IMG/VR virus record: IMGVR_UViG_3300030380_003424
Coordinates: 1 to 32,307 of that record
Origin: a virus
Length of the DNA: 32,307 bases
Strand: one strand, 5' to 3'
In this document: piece by piece, positions 7,865 to 15,100 of the stretch
Layout of the letters: the number at the start of each line of letters is the position of its first letter
Numbering within the stretch: the first letter of the stretch is position 1
Notes under the pieces: model-generated
Databases searched by the model: none
What the model was told of the DNA's origin: nothing
What the model saw: only the letters and a program-made list of their open reading frames with translations
Program-made: the position numbers and the translations under genes

Positions 7865-9868
7865 ATGTCACAGAATGAAATCATGGGGAGAGTTGCCTTC
7901 GCAGCTCAATATGCTAAGCCGACCCCGAACGGAAGAGAATCATGGGAAGAGGCGATCGATCGTGTCGCTTCTATGCACAAAAAGAAATATCCAAATGAAG
8001 AAGAGCAGATCGATTGGGCCTTCTCCTTAGTCAAAGATAAGAGAGTTGTCCCGAGTCAGAGATCAACTCAATTCGGAGGAGAAGCAATCCTTAGAAGGAA
8101 CATGAGGATTTACAATTGTACTTTCTCACCTGCGGATCGTCCTCGCTTTTTCTCCGAAATGTTTTGGCTTTTACTTTGCGGATCGGGTACAGGATTCTCC
8201 GTTCGTAAAACAGATATTCTAAAGCTTCCTAGAATCATCATTAAGAACGCTTATCTCAATAGAAGATCAATGGAGTATATCGTTGAAGATTCAATCGAAG
8301 GATGGGCAAAGGCTCTCCAAGCTCTTCTTGATTCTTACTTCTTTACTGATTACTTTGATCATTCATATGATTATGAATTGGAGTTCAACTTCGACAAGGT
8401 ACGTCCCAAAGGATCTCCGATCTCGTCGGGTGGAATCGCTCCAGGTCCCGAGCCTTTGAAGAACTGTCTTGATAAGATTAAGAAGATCCTCCATTCAAGA
8501 TTCGGACAGAGACTCCGATCGATTGACGTGTTTGATATTTGTATGGAATTAAGTGCCGCTGTCCTGAGTGGAGGAGTGAGAAGATCCGCTTCAATATGTC
8601 TCTTCGATCAAGACGATGATCTCATGTTAAATGCAAAGACGGGCGATTGGTGGAGACATCATCCACATAGAGCATACGCTAATATATCCGCGACCGTTCC
8701 GACGGATGGAAGCGAGACAAAGCGGATGATCAATAAGGTCGTCAAGTTGAATAAACAATGGGGAGAACCTGGAGTTTACTTCTCTGACTCTCCAGACTTC
8801 GGAACGAATCCATGTTGTGAGATTGGCCTTTATCCATATTTCGTCCAATCCGCTTTCGGGACTCATCAAACGGATCTTCCTCTAAGTATCACTCGGAATC
8901 GAAGACGCTTGGAGATGGGCGGTTGGATGTGGAGAAGTGGATGGGCCGTTTGTAATTTAACTGAGATCAACATGGAGAAGAATCAAACTGAGGAGAAGTT
9001 CTTTGAGGCTTGCGAAGCCGCTTCATATATCGGAACTCTCCAAGCGGGATATACTGACACTGGATACTTAGGAAGAGTATCGAAGACGATTATTGAGCAA
9101 GAGGCATTGATCGGTGTCTCCTTAACAGGTATGCACGCGAATCCGCTTTCCTTTGTCCCTTCCATTCTCAGAGATGGAGCTACGATTGTAGAGGATACAA
9201 ATCAACTAACAGCGAAGAGAATTGGAATCAATCATGCCTCTCGTTTGACTTGTATTAAACCAAGTGGAAATACTTCAACTATCCTCGGGACTTCTTCGGG
9301 GATCCATCCATTCCATGCAGATCGATATATTCGGACGATCCGATTATCCAAGATCAATCCAATATGGGAACTCATCAAAGAGAATCTCCCTGAAGCGACG
9401 ATCGATCTTGATGGAGATACGGGGATTGTCCAATTCGCTTGTGTAGGGAATGGAACTCCAAGAGATCACCTTTCCGCTAAAGACTTCCTCGAGTCGGTTG
9501 CTCTCGTCCAATCTAATTGGGTAGAGACTGGATCAAGAGCAAGTCGAATTGAAGGCCTCTCTCATAATGTATCTAATACTTGTACAGTCAAGGACGATGA
9601 ATGGAATATGGTTTCCGATTGGCTTTGGAAGAATCGTCGATCTGTGAGAGGAGTCGCTCTTCTTTCGGACTATGGAGACACTGTATATAAAAACGCTCCT
9701 TTCCAAACTGTCAAAGAGGGAACTACTCAAGAAGAGGAATGGAATCGTTTAATGAGTCTTGATTGGACTTCAATCGATCTGACTTCGGTTGGAGGTGGAA
9801 ACGATGCGCATTTAACAAGCGGATGCGATGGGCTTAAATGTGAACTCCAAGCGAACGGGCAATCATAA
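7865..9868 (+). CDS. nrdJ: Adenosylcobalamin-dependent (class II) ribonucleotide reductase, monomeric type
   Basis: The 667-residue enzyme reduces ribonucleotides to deoxyribonucleotides using B12 to make the active-site thiyl radical. Recognisable parts are PSQRSTQFGG (63-72), C85 in RIYNCTF, CGSGTGFSV (105-113), SGGVRRSAS, N315-P-C317-C-E319, C363 in AVCNLTEIN, the CIKPSGNTSTILG loop (463-475), and a C-terminal Cys pair C654/C659 (C-x4-C), the shuttle that re-reduces the active site in monomeric RTPR. C85 and C363 fit the redox pair, C317 the radical cysteine, and N315/E319 its partners. Two oddities stand out. The usual NPCGE motif reads NPCCE, and about 42 residues separate it from CNL, where roughly ten is usual. 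It provides dNTPs for phage replication and ends in a 35-bp tail-to-tail overlap with the RecT-like gene. Confidence 0.93.
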   Translation: MSQNEIMGRVAFAAQYAKPTPNGRESWEEAIDRVASMHKKKYPNEEEQIDWAFSLVKDKRVVPSQRSTQFGGEAILRRNMRIYNCTFSPADRPRFFSEMFWLLLCGSGTGFSVRKTDILKLPRIIIKNAYLNRRSMEYIVEDSIEGWAKALQALLDSYFFTDYFDHSYDYELEFNFDKVRPKGSPISSGGIAPGPEPLKNCLDKIKKILHSRFGQRLRSIDVFDICMELSAAVLSGGVRRSASICLFDQDDDLMLNAKTGDWWRHHPHRAYANISATVPTDGSETKRMINKVVKLNKQWGEPGVYFSDSPDFGTNPCCEIGLYPYFVQSAFGTHQTDLPLSITRNRRRLEMGGWMWRSGWAVCNLTEINMEKNQTEEKFFEACEAASYIGTLQAGYTDTGYLGRVSKTIIEQEALIGVSLTGMHANPLSFVPSILRDGATIVEDTNQLTAKRIGINHASRLTCIKPSGNTSTILGTSSGIHPFHADRYIRTIRLSKINPIWELIKENLPEATIDLDGDTGIVQFACVGNGTPRDHLSAKDFLESVALVQSNWVETGSRASRIEGLSHNVSNTCTVKDDEWNMVSDWLWKNRRSVRGVALLSDYGDTVYKNAPFQTVKEGTTQEEEWNRLMSLDWTSIDLTSVGGGNDAHLTSGCDGLKCELQANGQS

Positions 9869-11003
9869 AGAATGTTCCTCCTCCTGGATTCGTATTGATT
9901 GCTTTCTCATATTGGTTGAAAGTCTTTTGATCAATAAGCTCCTCATTGAGTTGCTTTCTTAGCATGATCATTGTCTCACTCCATGCTCCGTTATAATGAT
10001 ATGAACTATCATGTACGGTATAACAATATTGAGCGAGATCCTTATGGATAGCAGGATCAAAGCAAGTTCCATAAAAAGAATCAAAGAGGCCTGCTAAGAC
10101 TTGGATATCCGCTTGATCCCATTCCTTAAATCCATCATATCCGATCTTCTTTGCTCCATCTTGAAAGAAGACATTGATCGGATTCATTCCGAAAGCGTAA
10201 AAGAGTTTGGCGAGTTGATCGGAGCTACATTGATTAAGCGGCTTTTGACTCATTGTCTCCATCGCGACCAAAGCTTGATCAACATCCACTCCCTCCTTCT
10301 TCAGCTCTTCGATCGTTGTGTTGACGTTTGAAAAGTCTCGGATTGGATTTGATTGCGAAGGAGGATTGATTGGAGCGGGAGGAGGAGTTTCTAATTTAGT
10401 TTTTTTTTTAGGAGCGGGAGCGGGAGGAGTGGATGATTTGGGCGCGCGCTCTCCTTCAACGGAAGCATAAACAATAGCGTCTCTTTGTGTCTCATCCTTG
10501 ATCATCATCTCGGCCAATTCATCGGGAGAGCAAGCGGTTCCTATGATCTCAGGGAAGGCAAGTCGAAGAAGAGCAGTCAAGGCGCGTTTATGCATCATCA
10601 CTTTAGGCATTTGTTTCCATGCTCTTTGATTGAGAGTTCCTCTAAGTCTTGCGTCTTCCAGAGTGTAAGTCCATGATTTAGGCTTCACATCGAATCCGAA
10701 CTCTTTGGACATCTCCAATTCATCACGACGTAAAGCAAAGACAGTGACTGATTCTTCTGTGATCTCTTCCCAAATAGCCGCGCATACTTTCTTTCCATCC
10801 TTTCCTACATAACGACGGACGGCTCCTGCCATTGCATCCGCATTGAGGGCGGGCTTTCCTTGGATACAATAAGTATGAGCGAGAGTGACTGCGACGTTGA
10901 ACTCAAAGAGATGTCCAAAAGTAAGGAAGCTCTTGACGTTATCATTGAAGTCGCGATCGGTTGAAAGGTTTTGGATTAATTGTAATTGATTATCGTTTAA
11001 CAT
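9834..11003 (-). CDS. RecT-like single-strand annealing protein with extra C-terminal domain
   Basis: Residues 1-170 carry the pattern of RecT-type annealing proteins: QGKPALNADAMAGAVRR (48-64), an ITEESVTVFALRR strand pair, a WTYTLEDARLRG helix, then WKQMPKVMMHKRALTALLR (129-147) and FPEIIG followed by SPDELAE. Such proteins bind single-stranded DNA and drive strand annealing in phage recombination. A Pro/Lys-rich linker (about 186-220) joins this core to a separate 165-residue C-terminal domain that I do not recognise. No exonuclease gene lies next to it. The gene is the last of a leftward unit headed by the XRE-type regulator and runs tail-to-tail into the reductase with a 35-bp overlap. 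The RecT assignment rests on motif pattern only. Confidence 0.7.
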   Translation of the reverse strand: MLNDNQLQLIQNLSTDRDFNDNVKSFLTFGHLFEFNVAVTLAHTYCIQGKPALNADAMAGAVRRYVGKDGKKVCAAIWEEITEESVTVFALRRDELEMSKEFGFDVKPKSWTYTLEDARLRGTLNQRAWKQMPKVMMHKRALTALLRLAFPEIIGTACSPDELAEMMIKDETQRDAIVYASVEGERAPKSSTPPAPAPKKKTKLETPPPAPINPPSQSNPIRDFSNVNTTIEELKKEGVDVDQALVAMETMSQKPLNQCSSDQLAKLFYAFGMNPINVFFQDGAKKIGYDGFKEWDQADIQVLAGLFDSFYGTCFDPAIHKDLAQYCYTVHDSSYHYNGAWSETMIMLRKQLNEELIDQKTFNQYEKAINTNPGGGTFFMIARSLGVHI

Positions 11004-11028
11004 GGTCTTCTCTCCAGTGTATAAAAGT

Positions 11029-11223
11029 TTATTGATTCGCTCGGATATTCGAGACAGTTTTTAAAATTGATTGATTGGGATTCTTTACTACGTTGTCTCT
11101 TTGAGTGCTTTCGTGAAATGATTGGAAAGCAAGAGCGGCTCCAAGAGCGATCAAAGTGATAAAGATAAAAGCGTGTTTCTCTGCGAATGTTCGTCGGTCT
11201 TTCTTTGGTGCGTATTTAATCAT
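11029..11223 (-). CDS. Small single-pass membrane protein
   Basis: This 64-residue protein has a basic N-terminus (MIKYAPKKDRRTFAEKH), one hydrophobic helix (about residues 19-33, FIFITLIALGAALAF) and a polar C-terminus with Gln, Asn and Ser. Its ATG overlaps the stop of the regulator gene in an ATGA junction, so it is co-translated with it. Early phage membrane proteins of this kind may alter the host envelope or exclude other phages, but no specific family was recognised. Confidence 0.55.
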   Translation of the reverse strand: MIKYAPKKDRRTFAEKHAFIFITLIALGAALAFQSFHESTQRDNVVKNPNQSILKTVSNIRANQ

Positions 11224-11432
11224 TTTGTGTATTCCTTAAAGTCTTCAGTGGTAAAAGTTGATCCAGTCATTTCGTTGATACAAGCGCATAATGTGAAAAT
11301 GAATTGTTTCGGTGCTTTATGCTTTTTGTTTAGTACATTGTATAAATGAGCTTTTGTATATCCCATTTGATCCGCTAAGTGATAAAGTTTATATCTCTTA
11401 GTCTTAAGAGCTTTTTTAATTTCGTCCTTCAT
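11220..11432 (-). CDS. Small Cro/XRE-type helix-turn-helix regulator
   Basis: The 70-residue protein is almost all helical, with a helix-turn-helix pattern around KLYHLADQMGYTKAHLYNVLN (a scaffold helix, then a turn, then a recognition helix with KAHLYNVL) and a following KHKAPKQFIFTLCACINEM helix. This is the pattern of Cro/CI and plasmid XRE repressors. It is divergently transcribed from the replication initiator gene across a 130-bp AT-rich region, the usual place for an early switch. It has a strong ribosome site (GAAAGGAG upstream of ATG). It probably represses its own promoter, the replication promoter, or both. Confidence 0.75.
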   Translation of the reverse strand: MKDEIKKALKTKRYKLYHLADQMGYTKAHLYNVLNKKHKAPKQFIFTLCACINEMTGSTFTTEDFKEYTK

Positions 11433-11454
11433 GTTGAACTCCTTTCGATGTCAA

Positions 11455-11483
11455 TCATTAAATAATTTTAGATCTACTGTCAA
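11455..11483 (-). promoter_or_regulatory. Leftward promoter candidate for the regulator operon
   Basis: On the minus strand a perfect TTGACA box (plus-strand 11478-11483) is followed 17 bases later by a weak TAATGA (11455-11460). TTTAAT at 11457-11462 with a 15-base spacer is an alternative -10. A second TTGACA-like core lies at 11449-11454. Both could also be operator half-sites. Confidence 0.5.
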
Positions 11484-11511
11484 GTTTATTTTATAAAAAA
11501 AGTAAAAAAAC

Positions 11512-11539
11512 TTTACAAAAGTAATTTGATTATTATATA
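11512..11539 (+). promoter_or_regulatory. Rightward promoter candidate for the replication operon
   Basis: TTTACA (11512-11517) and TATATA (11534-11539) are separated by 16 bases in a very AT-rich stretch. They are followed by GAAAGGAGTTC (11549-11559), the ribosome site for the initiator gene. The same 11-base ribosome-site sequence occurs in inverse orientation at 11436-11446 for the divergent regulator gene. Confidence 0.55.
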
Positions 11540-11562
11540 AGAGAACTTGAAAGGAGTTCATT

Positions 11563-12225
11563 ATGAATGAATATAATATGAGGAAATTAATTCTCAGTTG
11601 TCCCGATTTGGACGCAAACGAAAAAGTCCTTCTCTTTGCTCTTTGCTTTCGATTGGATTGGAATACTTGGAGCGGTCCAGTCTCTGTCTCCAATCTTTCG
11701 GAGTTGACTTCTAGTTCCGAGAGAACGGTCCGAAGAGTGATATCGAAGTTGAAAGACAAAGGAGTAATCTTACGAGTCTCAACTAGAGATCCAGGAGCTG
11801 TTAAAAGTCGAGTTGCATTGACTAAGATCAATCTCTCTTTCTTCTCTAAGTATGACAAGGTTGACACTGACAAGGTTGACACTGACAAGGTTGACACTGT
11901 TAAGTATGACAAGGTTGACACTGTTAAGCATGACAAGGTTGACCCCCATACAATAAGTTACAATAATAAACAATATTCTATTAACTCTCTGACTACTGAA
12001 GAACACGCGAGAGAGGCATTGAAATGGGGAGAGATGGAGAGAGAGGAGGAGATTGAAGAAAACGAAAGAGAGATCAATCAAGTCTATACATTCCGATATC
12101 CTTCTTCTATAGTTGATCCAGATGAAAGGATGAAAGCGGAGAATTATGTCAAAGCCAATTATCAACGATTAACATATTCCGATCGAGAGAGAATCATGTT
12201 TCCCGATCTAACTAAACCATTTTAA
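11563..12225 (+). CDS. Replication initiator (lambda O-like role) with winged-helix N-terminus
   Basis: The 220-residue protein has an N-terminal winged-helix domain (about 1-85; recognition region SNLSELTSSSERTVRRVISK followed by LKDKGVILRV). This type is used by phage replisome organisers and plasmid initiators. Residues 98-128 are a low-complexity run of KVDT units encoded by DNA iterons, and the C-terminal half is highly charged and helical (EMEREEEIEENEREI) with a final DERMKAENYVKANYQRLT helix. An origin inside the initiator gene, followed by a helicase-loader gene, matches the lambda O/P arrangement. By analogy the protein binds the iterons and recruits the loader. The family assignment is from architecture rather than a full-length match. 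Confidence 0.75.
   Translation: MNEYNMRKLILSCPDLDANEKVLLFALCFRLDWNTWSGPVSVSNLSELTSSSERTVRRVISKLKDKGVILRVSTRDPGAVKSRVALTKINLSFFSKYDKVDTDKVDTDKVDTVKYDKVDTVKHDKVDPHTISYNNKQYSINSLTTEEHAREALKWGEMEREEEIEENEREINQVYTFRYPSSIVDPDERMKAENYVKANYQRLTYSDRERIMFPDLTKPF
11854..11943 (+). repeat. Iterons: probable replication origin inside the initiator gene
   Basis: Five direct copies of GACAAGGTTGACACT start at 11854, 11869, 11884, 11908 and 11932. The first four are complete and the last is cut to 12 bases. Spacing is 15, 15, 24 and 24 bases. The longer unit begins GTTAAGTAT, and a variant of this lead also precedes copy 1. An AT-rich stretch (about 11948-11990) follows directly and could be the unwinding element. 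Confidence 0.8.
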
Positions 12226-12245
12226 GCAAAGCGAGGAGAGAAGTC

Positions 12246-13238
12246 ATGCAAAGCTTAAACGAATCATTATCCCTATTCCTCAAAGCCGTAGAAAAGAAAA
12301 GCGGAGGGGGGATCCAAACAAATGTCGGTCGTCCTGAATTGATCCACTCATTCAACTTGGAAGAAGAGAATCTTTTGACTAAAGAAGTGATCATGGGAAT
12401 CCCGAAACTCAAGATCAATTTCCTTCCTTCCTGCGGATATGCTGGATGCACTGCCTCCCATTCACAAATACATGTTAGAGAGCGAGTCGAGTTCGTTGAT
12501 GATCTTAGAGAGTATAATCCCGTTATGATCGAAGGAGAAGGAGGAGAACAAGTTGAAGACATATCAAAGCGTCCTCTCGGTTTAAGAGTGGAGGAGGATG
12601 GATTATGGATGCCTATTCAACATCGTTACGTCTATTCCGAGCCTTGTCCATACTGCGGAAGAACTAATCAATATCTCATCCGATTTAAACAAAGTGGATT
12701 AACAGCCGCGGCAATCGACAAGCATCTCGGGAATTATCAGTTTGAGGATGGATTGGAGGAGCTTGCTCAATCTTTCGCAAATAAGCAAATCAGAGGAGGG
12801 ATGATCTATGGACATACAGGGAATGGAAAAACGCATCTCTTGGCCGCTCTCGCTCGTGAAATGATATGGAGAGGGAAGAGAGTTCGATATGTATCTCATC
12901 AATCCCTTCTTGAAAGAATCAAACAATCCTTTGACGATAAGACCGATATTAAAGATCCTCGCTATACTTGGCTAGATCGTGTCGATGTCGTCTTCTTCGA
13001 CGAGCTTGGATTCTTTCGTATGAATGAATGGGGAATCCAAACGACGAACGAATTGATCCATGCTCTTTATGAATCGAATGTTCAAGTCCTCTTCGCTTCC
13101 AATCTTTCTCCTCGCGAAATGAAAAGAAAGTTTCTAGACATTAGGAGTCAGTCCAGAATTGCGGAGATGTGTAAGAACTTCTTGTTTGAGATGAAGGGGA
13201 ATGATCGCCGCGGAGATGTGGAAGGATTCTTTAAATGA
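12246..13238 (+). CDS. DnaC/IstB-like helicase loader ATPase
   Basis: The 330-residue protein has an N-terminal region with two Cys pairs (C63/C68 and C134-P-Y-C137, a possible zinc site) and a C-terminal AAA+ domain. Walker A is GHTGNGKT (189-196) and Walker B VVFFDELG (248-255). The sensor I asparagine is N286 in LFASNLSP, and an arginine-finger-like SRIAEMC follows (303-309). This is the domain order of DnaC-type loaders, which place the replicative helicase on the origin. It follows the initiator gene by 20 bases with GAGGAG upstream. No helicase or polymerase gene was seen, so the phage probably loads the host DnaB. The stop overlaps the next start as ATGA. Confidence 0.88.
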   Translation: MQSLNESLSLFLKAVEKKSGGGIQTNVGRPELIHSFNLEEENLLTKEVIMGIPKLKINFLPSCGYAGCTASHSQIHVRERVEFVDDLREYNPVMIEGEGGEQVEDISKRPLGLRVEEDGLWMPIQHRYVYSEPCPYCGRTNQYLIRFKQSGLTAAAIDKHLGNYQFEDGLEELAQSFANKQIRGGMIYGHTGNGKTHLLAALAREMIWRGKRVRYVSHQSLLERIKQSFDDKTDIKDPRYTWLDRVDVVFFDELGFFRMNEWGIQTTNELIHALYESNVQVLFASNLSPREMKRKFLDIRSQSRIAEMCKNFLFEMKGNDRRGDVEGFFK

Positions 13239-13522
13239 GTAATGAGAAACTAATTGAGGAGATCAAGAGACTCCGAGACTTGAGATATACTTGGAAGCAA
13301 GTCAGAGAAACTCTCTTTGATGAGACGAATCCTCCTTCAATCGCGACTCTCCAAAGATGGGCCAAAGGTCATAAGCCTCCAATCCCAATTCGAGAAAAAG
13401 CATTCAAGATTCTTCCAGAGTATGAGAATGATGTAAGAGAAGTCTTTATCCGACAACTCCGATCAATGGGATGGACTCCCGAAGAAATCAAGGAAGAGCT
13501 TAAGATGCTTCTCCCAAAATAA
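13235..13522 (+). CDS. Small helix-turn-helix-like protein
   Basis: This 95-residue, highly charged, all-helical protein is coupled to the helicase loader by an ATGA overlap. The segment YTWKQVRETLFDETNPPSIATLQRWAKG reads as helix, turn, recognition helix, and the C-terminus (SMGWTPEEIKEELKMLL) has a second similar helix pair. A DNA-binding regulatory role or a replication accessory role is plausible, but no named family was recognised. It is the last gene of the rightward replication unit. The 98 bases after it, up to the convergent deaminase gene, show no clear terminator hairpin. Confidence 0.6.
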   Translation: MSNEKLIEEIKRLRDLRYTWKQVRETLFDETNPPSIATLQRWAKGHKPPIPIREKAFKILPEYENDVREVFIRQLRSMGWTPEEIKEELKMLLPK

Positions 13523-13620
13523 CAAACGGCCAATCCTGGAGAGAAGTACAGAATTGACCGAATGCTAGAAAGGAATAGATCACCTCCAAACAAATAAAGA
13601 GAGTGAACAAAAAGAGACTA

Positions 13621-14085
13621 TCATTCAATATCATTCAAGTCAATCAAGTTAATCTCCACTTGATTCTCCTCTAGATACTCTTGTCCTCTTCGATCATACT
13701 TGGAAGATATGGGGAAGAAGACTTCCTTTATTCCTGAATGATGAATCAATTTAGCGCATACCATACAAGGCGCGGTCGTAATGACGAGAGAGCATTGATC
13801 AACTGAGATTCCCTTCTTAACTGCATTCATCAAAGCATTAGCCTCTGCATGATGACAGCCAATCTCAATATGAGTCCCGCTCTCAATCTTCAAGTCGTTC
13901 CTTTCACATCGATCTCCTTTACATAATGATCCAGCGGCTCCTCTTGGTGGTCCATTGAATCCCATTGAGATCGGATTGTTTGATTGATCAATGATGATCG
14001 CTCCGACATTTCCTCTACAGCATGGAGATCGATCGGATAAAAGGAGAGCATGATAATACCAATGTCTAGAAAACTCAGACTTCAT
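13621..14085 (-). CDS. Deoxycytidylate (dCMP) deaminase
   Basis: The 154-residue enzyme converts dCMP to dUMP, the substrate for thymidylate synthase. The zinc site is complete: H79-A-E81 in CHHAEANAL and PC107-M-V-C110. The N-terminal part has SDRSPCCRGNVGAIIID and GFNGPPRG, both typical of the dCMP deaminase (ComEB/T4 Cd) family. A further Cys/His set (C55, C60 and H72) may bind a second metal, as in T4 dCMP deaminase. The start ATG overlaps the end of the thyX-like gene by 11 bases, so the two consecutive pathway steps are translated from one message. Confidence 0.93.
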   Translation of the reverse strand: MKSEFSRHWYYHALLLSDRSPCCRGNVGAIIIDQSNNPISMGFNGPPRGAAGSLCKGDRCERNDLKIESGTHIEIGCHHAEANALMNAVKKGISVDQCSLVITTAPCMVCAKLIHHSGIKEVFFPISSKYDRRGQEYLEENQVEINLIDLNDIE

Positions 14086-14791
14086 TAATCAACTCCATGA
14101 TCTCTTTGATTCCATCCAGTCCAAATAGAATCGATTGAACTTCCTTCGCATAATCTTGGATCTCCACTTGAGAATGTGAATCCATCCTAAGATCTAAGAA
14201 GTGGAGAAGAGCTTGGAAAGAGACCGTCCAATAGCATTCCGAGTATAGAGACAAAGGAAGGATCATCCGAGCTTGTTCTTTGCATACTCCAATCTCAATC
14301 AATTCTTTATAAAGATCATGGCATTGATCAATGACTCCAAGATACTTCCGAGAGATAATCTCATTCTCATCCGATTCAAAAGGAGAGCCGCTTCCCTGTT
14401 TTACGGATCCGCTCGGTTTAGATCTCCACTCTTCAGGACAAAAGAACTCATAATCAAATTGAACATATCTTCCAGAGATCTCATTCCATGAGCATCCGAC
14501 TTGATGTTTCATCCATTGACGAAGGACAAAGATTGGAGCTTTAATATGGAAAGTAAAATGAATATGTCGAAAAGGAGAAGTATGTTTATTCTCCCAAAGA
14601 TATCGGATCAACTTAAGATCCTTCTCTTCGATCTTCTCAATCTTCTTTCCAAAGGATACCCGAGCCGCGTTTACAATCTCTTCAGCTCCTCCGCTTTGAT
14701 TCACTAGCTTAACAAAGCCTATCTCTTCTCCATGTTCTGGATAGTCTCGACAGCTGTCAATCTTTCTCTCATTCGGTTTACTTCTGTCCAT
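14075..14791 (-). CDS. thyX: Flavin-dependent thymidylate synthase
   Basis: The 238-residue protein methylates dUMP to dTMP using FAD, NADPH and methylene-tetrahydrofolate. The ThyX core is clear: an ARVSFGK segment, HTSPFRHIHFTFHIKAP (70-86), then RQWMKHQVGCSWNEISGRYV (91-110), and QARMILPLSLYSECYWTVS followed by FLDLRMDSHSQVEIQDYA. The signature region normally reads RHR near its start, but here it is K95-H96-Q97, while S101, N103-E104, S106 and R108-Y109 are kept. The first 73 bases overlap the preceding membrane-protein gene. No later ATG exists before the core, so this long overlap appears real. Confidence 0.92.
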   Translation of the reverse strand: MDRSKPNERKIDSCRDYPEHGEEIGFVKLVNQSGGAEEIVNAARVSFGKKIEKIEEKDLKLIRYLWENKHTSPFRHIHFTFHIKAPIFVLRQWMKHQVGCSWNEISGRYVQFDYEFFCPEEWRSKPSGSVKQGSGSPFESDENEIISRKYLGVIDQCHDLYKELIEIGVCKEQARMILPLSLYSECYWTVSFQALLHFLDLRMDSHSQVEIQDYAKEVQSILFGLDGIKEIMELINEV

Positions 14792-14982
14792 ATTTCGATA
14801 CGTCCTTCTTTACATGACTCCGTTTGAGTCTCTAAGTTTTTTTGAAGGAGATCGATCGCTTTGGATAGTCGCTCAATTTGTTCAACTGTCTTTCCAAAGG
14901 TTCGCGCTCCGTAAAAGATAAAGGAACCGATTGCTCCTAATAATCCGATCATGTTCCAAATGGATGAAAAGTCAATGCTCAT
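14719..14982 (-). CDS. Membrane-anchored coiled-coil protein
   Basis: The 87-residue protein has one N-terminal membrane helix (about 9-27, WNMIGLLGAIGSFIFYGA) and a long amphipathic helix to the end (VEQIERLSKAIDLLQKNLET and beyond). This topology is shared by some haemolysin XhlA-like and holin-accessory proteins, but its early-type operon with thyX argues against lysis, so the function is open. GGAG sits 8 bases upstream of the start. It is first in the leftward nucleotide-metabolism unit and overlaps thyX by 73 bases in another frame. Confidence 0.55.
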   Translation of the reverse strand: MSIDFSSIWNMIGLLGAIGSFIFYGARTFGKTVEQIERLSKAIDLLQKNLETQTESCKEGRIEIWTEVNRMRERLTAVETIQNMEKR

Positions 14983-15012
14983 TTTAATTCTCCTTAATTT
15001 AGTATGTCTTTT

Positions 15013-15040
15013 ATTATATTACTTCTATCCATTGACTCAA
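15013..15040 (-). promoter_or_regulatory. Leftward promoter for the membrane protein/thyX/deaminase unit
   Basis: On the minus strand TTGAGT (plus-strand 15035-15040) and a perfect TATAAT (15013-15018) are separated by 16 bases, about 30 bases before the gene start. Its -35 overlaps the -35 of the divergent rightward promoter by three bases, so the two cannot easily be used at once. Confidence 0.7.
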
Positions 15041-15060
15041 GACTCTTTTAAGCCTATGAT
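15032..15060 (+). promoter_or_regulatory. Rightward promoter for the ribbon-helix-helix/SSB unit
   Basis: TTGACT (15032-15037) and TATGAT (15055-15060) have an ideal 17-base spacing, 40 bases before the regulator ATG at 15101. The shared core TTGACTCAA is nearly palindromic and serves both directions. Confidence 0.7.
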
Positions 15061-15100
15061 CTAATATGATATTATATGACCTCAAGGAAGGTGGAAGAAT

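Noticed and set aside
9834-11432. Lysogeny module with integrase
   Set aside because: A Cro/XRE-type regulator is present, but no integrase, recombinase or attachment-like sequence was found anywhere in the window.
11451-11936. 161-residue minus-strand frame over the iterons and promoter region
   Set aside because: It is antisense to the initiator, runs through the divergent promoters, and its N-terminus is just the translated iteron repeat (STLSV).
13523-13620. Bidirectional terminator between the convergent replication and deaminase units
   Set aside because: No stable hairpin with a T-run was found by eye. Only a short direct repeat (TCATTCAATA/TCATTCAAG) is visible.
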